Assembly: GCA_030248215.1 (NCBI GenBank)
Contig: JASANG010000259.1
Location: 272,928-336,927, forward strand
DNA from: Enoplolaimus lenunculus
Taxonomy: Eukaryota; Nematoda; Enoplea; Enoplida; Thoracostomopsidae
Direction of reading: 5' to 3'
Length of the DNA: 64,000 bases
Positions 58,367-64,000 of the stretch are shown one piece after another (within the stretch, counting starts at the first letter, position 1; every line of letters begins with the position of its first letter). The notes beneath the pieces are model-generated. The model was given only the letters and a program-made list of their open reading frames with translations, was not told where the DNA came from and ran no database searches. The translations under genes and the position numbers were made by a program.

Positions 58367-60043
58367 TGATTCAGAGCTTGGTTGAAGACTAAAGATTATG
58401 CGTATTCAGGGGTTGAATGTAGGTTTTCGTTTGGTAAACCAAAGAAAAATACCGAAGACTTCAAAATCTCTTTTAACAGTGGCGTATAAATAACATTAAA
58501 TGCTGGGTTTTGTTCTCTTTTTGTTATAAGCTTAAGCGGATTACTATCAGCCTAAAGAGCCGCAGTATTGATTTTTGAGTCAAAAAATTTATACCCGCCC
58601 GAAATGAAACAAAATCGCAACGATCATTATTGTACTATCATACAGCAACGAATGTTTTTGAAACGCAAAATCTACGCACATCATTTGACGGTGTTGTTTA
58701 CAAAATGAACACAAACAACCAATTCGGCGAAGCTTTTGTGTTTTTATGAAATCAATGTGGGCGTCACAGTTTACGCAAACCATTTTGCCCATTAAAAACA
58801 ACTGTGTCCATAAAATACCGATACGTTTCAGGTCTATAGAGCCTGCCCCAAGCAGAAACTATTTAAACGAGACGAGTGTTGCTTATTATTCCGCATTTAC
58901 AATCGTTTGAAATTTGCAGATACCACAAGCATTACTCACGAACGCTGCTTGGGTTTTAGGCTGTGTGGGGCTCAAACGGGGACCAGTGGAACGAAAATTA
59001 ATTCCTCAATTTTTACTAAATATATACTTTCCCACTTCGAGCTGGCTCAAGCCAAGATTTTACTAAGAGAAGTCCAATCTGGGGGCGCCAATCCGGAGGG
59101 GAGTGGAGGGTCACTGACCCCCTGACTGGAGAATAAAACTTGGTAGGCGTTTCTGATTCCTTGATCACTGCAGTTAGAAAGCGTAGGGATGCATCTTGGT
59201 ACGCGCACTTGATGTCATATTCTGCAAAATTTGCCCGGCTATCGCGGAGCAGATAGGCTTAGGACTAAAGCTCCTAATGTATATCCTCGCTGCAGGGTAT
59301 TTTTGTCAGGTCCGTCCCAAGTATAGACATTAGTTATTGGCTAAGCAGATTTAGGTTGCATTTTTTGATACCGTTCTAACCTGCGTTGTGGGACTGTTGA
59401 CTGATTATTTCTGTTTCCTGTTTCCCTGTTTTCTTTTACGAACCTAATGGTGATATTTCGATGGACGTATTAAATCCAAACAATGGACGGTGCGGATTCC
59501 ATTTTTTACTTTTTCGACCACCGTATTTTACCAAAAATATCTTTTTCCCCAAACTCTTAAAACCAAATCTGTAAGTGATAAATTTCTGTCAAGATATAGT
59601 CAAATACAGCAAAATGCAAACATTGTTTTTGAATATTTTATTTTTCACTTTTAACGCTTTCTCACGTGAATATTTTCTATTTCCCCTGAGAGCTACAAAG
59701 GACCAAATAATTTGAGTTCGAATCTTTAAAGCGTACTTAAATTTTGAAAGTATATTCCTAAGTATTACCTTGTGTTGTCGCTCAAGCTATTGACACAAGA
59801 CAAACAAACGTTTAATTCAACGGATAATCGCAGTACCGGATACGTATCAGTAACGAAGGGTGGCGGAGTGTGGGTTAAAAATAAATAACTGTCCGTAACC
59901 GAATACCAAGGGGGTACCCTCTGGAGAAGCCAAATAAATATCAGTCCCTCCCCTCTTATTCGGGTCCCTACAGTAGGCTACGACATATATAATCGTGGTG
60001 ATATATTTTTACAAAAAGGACATTCCTTGCACTAGAGCTCATA

Positions 60044-60252
60044 TTTTCAAATGTGTGTAGTACCTATTACCACCGCTGATATAATCTTGTTTCTTTTGAA
60101 CCATTGAATGGGGAGGTTGAAAATTGAGTGTAGTTTTCACATTTCATTTGTCCCACTCCTATGAAACAATTTTAGGATTCGCAATTGCAAGAGTTGGATA
60201 GTTTGAAAACCTGTCGCTTACTGACAATAGATGCTATGAGAGAATAAGAGCA
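60044..60252. mobile_element. Family D MITE
   Basis: ATATTTTCAAATGTGTGTAG and TACCTATTACCACCGCTGAT at the left; TTACTGACAATAGATGC and GAGAATAAGAG at the right. Confidence 0.6.
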
Positions 60253-61717
60253 CTGATTATGCACTATAAAGTAGCAATAAAATAACGTTTTAAAACAGCC
60301 AACACAAGCAAAGCGTAAAGACCAAAAATTCAGGTTGACTATGAAGATAACACAATATCGTTAATACATTTGCAGTTTGGCGTTTGCGCTGAAATTCGTA
60401 ACGTAATCACATTATCAGTTCAATCTTGTATATCCTTATTTGAACCTACCGCTAATATAATCCGTTTGTTTATTTAAAATTAATAAATACGCTTTGAGCT
60501 GTGTAGAAAACATTTGCTGCAAAGGTTGATAAAAGATCACTAAAAACAATTACTGATGCTCATCAGCATTGCAAGACAGTGTACCCCTGCGCACGCAAAA
60601 ATTTCTAACGAGGAGGTGGGCTGGTAAATGTTATAAAACCCATCGTGGTCATTCCACGACCAAATCTGAATTGTTGACCCGACCCTGTGCAAAGCTTAAA
60701 CTTACTCTAAAACCGTTTCGCCCCAGATTATTACATGGGCCGAAATAATTTATTTTATAAATTTTAAATTTTGTTTGGTGATAATCAAAATTTGATCGAG
60801 ACGAGCAGCGGAGACCGCCCATTCCTGGAAATCAATTATCACTTTGACAAAAACCAACGAATTTGTATTTATTAACATTAACGGGAGTGTGTTGACAATT
60901 TTCTGCTAAATATTTCTGTGGTACGGAATACAATATGTATTGCAGTCCAGGCAAACAAACGAAACACACAGCAGGAACTGGAGCTATTATTTAAAACGCA
61001 CAAAATGTTACATTGGTCGTCTTCGATTGATATTTGCCGGAGTCAAAGTTTAATGCCATTTTACCTCGCCATAATGTAACAGTTTGCCCTGGAATTTGGT
61101 TGCGAACGATAAACTTTTTAAAAGAAGTTTACAAGGCGGCATCAACCATATTTATGGTAAATAAGCTTGTTTTAAGCTGCAAACTTTGAGCAATTTGCAG
61201 AACGGTTTCAGTCGGTTGTGTTTTTTTATCAGGGACAAATCAAACGAGTTGGACTGTGCTGAAAATCATTGTATCCAAATGGTTTTCTGACGGTTAAAAA
61301 TGTCCTATGTACCTAAGTGAATTATCGTGAATTAAAATGATCATTCGAGTTCGATGCAATTTGTTTAAGGTTAAATTATTAAAATATTTTCTTAACAAAA
61401 AATTGTGTTGAAAATTTGTATCAAATTAACACTAAAACCGCGGTTGGTTTGAAAACACATTCTGAAATTCAGATAATAAAACCATTTTGCATGGCTAAAT
61501 TTTCAACACAGTAGGGCCGGTACGGGATACATCCGCCCATCTCCTTTGCATCCGCCACGAAAAATACAACACCTACATAATGCCGCTTCTCTTGGTTTTA
61601 AATTCTGTATACCACATGTTTGGTTTTATGATTCTGTTATTTCGTTTCTAGCAATTATAAGTCCTATTATCAGAAAAATAACATTCGAAAGAAATAAAAT
61701 ATTACAAGATCGACAAC

Positions 61718-63310
61718 ATGGTTGAAGGTCAGTTTTAATTATTTTTGGTCTAAACGTTTTCAGGTTAAATTAGTTTCAGTATTTCCGCATCCGTTGTATG
61801 ATTTGAAATAAAGTTTGCTGCAATATTTGGCTCATTAAGCACACAGTTGAACAGTGATTGTGTATACGCAGTTTGCAAATAGTTGCTCATATCATTATTC
61901 TCTTTGCGACCAAGAGTTAATTTGAAACCATATTTGAGGCTGTCCGTGTCTGTCTGATTAAGTAAATCAAATTTGTTTCAAAATCGTAATTTTTAAAAAC
62001 ATCAAAAACCATTCGCTATCTTGCATTACACCTAAACGGTAAGCGTAGCCTAAACATGAGCCTTAGCCTGAACCTAGACTTTCCACGACCATAGTCGCCT
62101 TGTCTCCCATTGGGCAGTAACATATAGGGCTCACCTAAACGGTAAGCGTAGCCTAAACATGAGCCTTAGCCTGAACCTAATCTTTCCACGACCATAGTCG
62201 CCTTGTCTCCCATTGGGCAGTAACATATAGGGCTCACCTAAACGGTAAGCGTAGCCTAAACATGAGCCTTAGCCTGAACCTAATCTTTCCACGACCATAG
62301 TCGCCTTGTCTCCCATTGGGCAGTAACATATAGGGCTCACCTAAACGGTAAGCGTAGCCTAAACATGAGCCTTAGCCTGAACCTAATCTTTCCACGACCA
62401 TAGTCGCCTTGTCTCCCATTGGGCAGTAACATATAGGGCTCACCAACACGGTAAGCGTAGCCTAAACATGAGCCTTAGCCTGAACCTAATCTTTCCACGA
62501 CCATAGTCGCCTTGTCTCCCATTGGGCAGTAACATATAGGGCTCACCTAAACGGTAAGCGTAGCCTAAACATGAGCCTTAGCCTGAACCTAATCTTTCCA
62601 CGACCATAGTCGCCTTGTCTCCCATTGGGCAGTAACATATAGGGCTCACCTAAACGGTAAGCGTAGCCTAAACATGAGCCTTAGCCTGAACCTAATCTTT
62701 CCACGACCATAGTCGCCTTGTCTCCCATTGGGCAGTAACATATAGGGCTCACCTAAACGGTAAGCGTAGCCTAAACATGAGCCTTAGCCTGAACCTAGAC
62801 TTTCCACGACCATAGTCGCCTTGTCTCCCATTGGGCAGTAACATATAGGGCTCACCTAAACGGTAAGCGTAGCCTAAACATGAGCCTTAGCCTGAACCTA
62901 ATCTTTCCACGACCATAGTCGCCTTGTCTCCCATTGGGCAGTAACATATAGGGCTCACCTAAACGGTAAGCGTAGCCTAAACATGAGCCTTAGCCTGAAC
63001 CTAATCTTTCCACGACCATAGTCGCCTTGTCTCCCATTGGGCAGTAACATATAGGGCTTCTGATTTGTCGAAATATCTTTTACCCAGAAGCGACGGTGGA
63101 AAAAACGAAGGCATACTTGTTGGAATTTTTGTCTGCGTTGAAGCTGATAGCAACTTTGGTGCTCATGGCTTTATGGGGCAGCATACGAGCGATTCTCCCA
63201 TACTCCGTCTTGCCTAAGAAGTCAGTTCGTGGTCAACTGGTCCTGATTACAGGAGCAGGAGGAGGATTTGGCCGTCTGCTTGCTGTTAAATTTGCTAAAT
63301 TAGGCGCAAG
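61718..63310 (+). CDS. SDR2: paralogous short-chain dehydrogenase, first two exons
   Basis: Exon 1 is 61718-61727 (ATGGTTGAAG|GTCAGT, good Kozak) and exon 2 is 63088-63310 (acceptor TTTTACCCAG, donor AG|GTGAGT). The joined start reads MVEEATVEKTKAYLLEF, then a hydrophobic anchor (LIATLVLMALWGSIRAILP), LPKKSVRGQLVLITGAG and GGFGRLLAVKFAKLGA. Exon lengths (10 and 223 nt) and phases (1 and 2) equal those of SDR1, proving paralogy. The catalytic exons lie beyond 64000, so activity cannot be judged. Likely an ER or lipid-droplet NAD(P)-dependent dehydrogenase. Confidence 0.85.
62031..63058. repeat. 103-bp minisatellite, ten copies, in SDR2 intron 1
   Basis: Units start with CCTAAACGGTAAGCGTAGCC at 62031, 62134, 62237, 62340, 62443 and so on to 62958, always 103 bases apart, with only a few differing bases. 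Units 1 and 8 share GAACCTAGAC where the others have GAACCTAATC, and unit 5 reads CCAACACGG. Each unit includes TTAGGC-derived words and a GTAACATATAGGGCT segment like a family B MITE end. Confidence 0.97.
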
Positions 63311-63466
63311 GTGAGTACCAAAAGTAAAAGTCTACCACTATCATAAACTGTTGACACATAGGTTCCCAATCTTGGAAACTGTACTTTATCATTTTTAATG
63401 TAAGCAAATGGGTAGGCATGTGCGTATCCGTACGTAATGTAATGCATGCGAGATGTGGCCCATGTT

Positions 63467-63653
63467 ACTTTATGGGGCGTCCAGGTTTTTGGTGGGTCCA
63501 TAAAAAAGTAGGTTTAGATTTTAGATTACATTTTTTGCTTAGGCTTAGTCTTAGGCTTAGGCTTAGGAACACATTTTTGCAACGCTTAGGTTTTGGCGTA
63601 GGCTTAGGAATACGCTTAATCTACTGTTACGCCACTTAAAGCAACATTGGCCC
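63467..63653. mobile_element. Family B MITE in SDR2 intron 2
   Basis: GGCCCATGTTACTTTATGGG to AAAGCAACATTGGCC; flanks CGAGATGT and CGAGTTGC (6 of 8). Core includes GGCTTAGTCTTAGGCTTAGG. Very similar to 12138-12319. Confidence 0.8.
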
Positions 63654-64000
63654 GAGTTGCAATTTCATAACAGTCGCTGAAGGATCCGTAGGCTTGAGAT
63701 TTCGAACTTCGATCGCATCCAGTAACCTTTTTTCAGCTGCATACCAAAAAGGTGCGATGTCTCGTTAGTTTCGACCTGGACTGGCGCTGGAAGTTCATTA
63801 AAACATAAAAATTACCTGTCCCAAAGTTATGAGCTGTTATAGTTTAATGTGCTGAACGTCCATTTGGTCGTGGTTTACAAATTGATCTGAGGATCACACA
63901 AACTAAGAAACGGTTTGATTAAACTTCCGTTTCAAATATTTGATTTGTTATGTACACAACTGCGTAAAGGCCAGTTTTAACTACAAAAAGTAACGCGAAA

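Larger units (their letters stand above)
58139..61717. other. Region between divergent SDR start codons
   Basis: 3,579 bp separate the two ATGs. It holds a family C MITE (about 58207-58366), a family D MITE (60044-60252) and a family A fragment (60690-60745). No exon is convincing. It must contain both promoters, but I see no clear shared element. Confidence 0.55.

Noticed and set aside
62031-63058. CRISPR-like regular spacing of repeats
   Set aside because: The whole 103-bp unit is conserved with no variable spacers, the host is an animal, and there are no cas genes: it is a minisatellite.

Overview
The window is AT-rich animal DNA: few genes, canonical GT-AG introns, long intergenic tracts packed with small DNA transposons and tRNA-derived SINEs. 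The gene set (a sperm-type Na+/H+ exchanger, a BarH-like homeobox gene, a vestigial-like TDU gene, HSD17B11/SDR16C-type dehydrogenases, a METTL24-like methyltransferase) is bilaterian. The phylum cannot be fixed from the sequence. A TTAGGC-like hexamer recurs in the repeats and is the nematode telomere unit, but a flagellar sperm exchanger argues against a nematode. A marine invertebrate such as a tunicate is only a guess.

Layout: 1-5371 (+) holds the 3' two exons of an SLC9C-type exchanger (antiporter, voltage-sensor and cyclic-nucleotide-binding-like domains). 5.4-19 kb is intergenic and full of MITEs. 20149-22126 (+) is a two-exon BarH-like gene. 25367-28036 (+) is a two-exon type II membrane methyltransferase-like gene. 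28.35-28.48 kb (-) is an orphan coding-like island. 30622-34561 (-) is a vestigial-like gene whose last exon is tentative. 35.2-39.1 kb is a broken Ty3/Gypsy-like fossil. 39-46 kb carries DNA transposons and one more coding-like island.

The right part holds two paralogous dehydrogenase genes that diverge head to head. SDR1 runs on the minus strand from 58138 to 46426. It was reconstructed here as eight exons, 951 coding bases and 316 residues, with every intron phase consistent. SDR2 starts at 61718 on the plus strand and leaves the window after exon 2. Both begin with a 10-nt coding exon, followed by a 223-nt exon 2. In both, a TTAGGC-core repeat ends exactly 29 nt before exon 2. In SDR2 that repeat is a ten-copy, 103-bp tandem array filling much of intron 1.

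The repeat landscape is dominated by several MITE families, several with 8-bp target duplications (hAT-like). The commonest family (A/B) is palindromic with a core of degenerate TTAGGC units and occurs more than 15 times in 64 kb. Others are a foldback CACTGTAAA family, a CAGGGTGTAAC family, a GGCTCGTAGCC family, a family with ends containing CACCAGTTGGTGATAG, and single elements with clear TIRs and TSDs. No rRNA, CRISPR or bacterial feature is present. Nothing here is clearly a new multi-gene system; the strongest unusual signal is the repeat/exon arrangement of the SDR pair.
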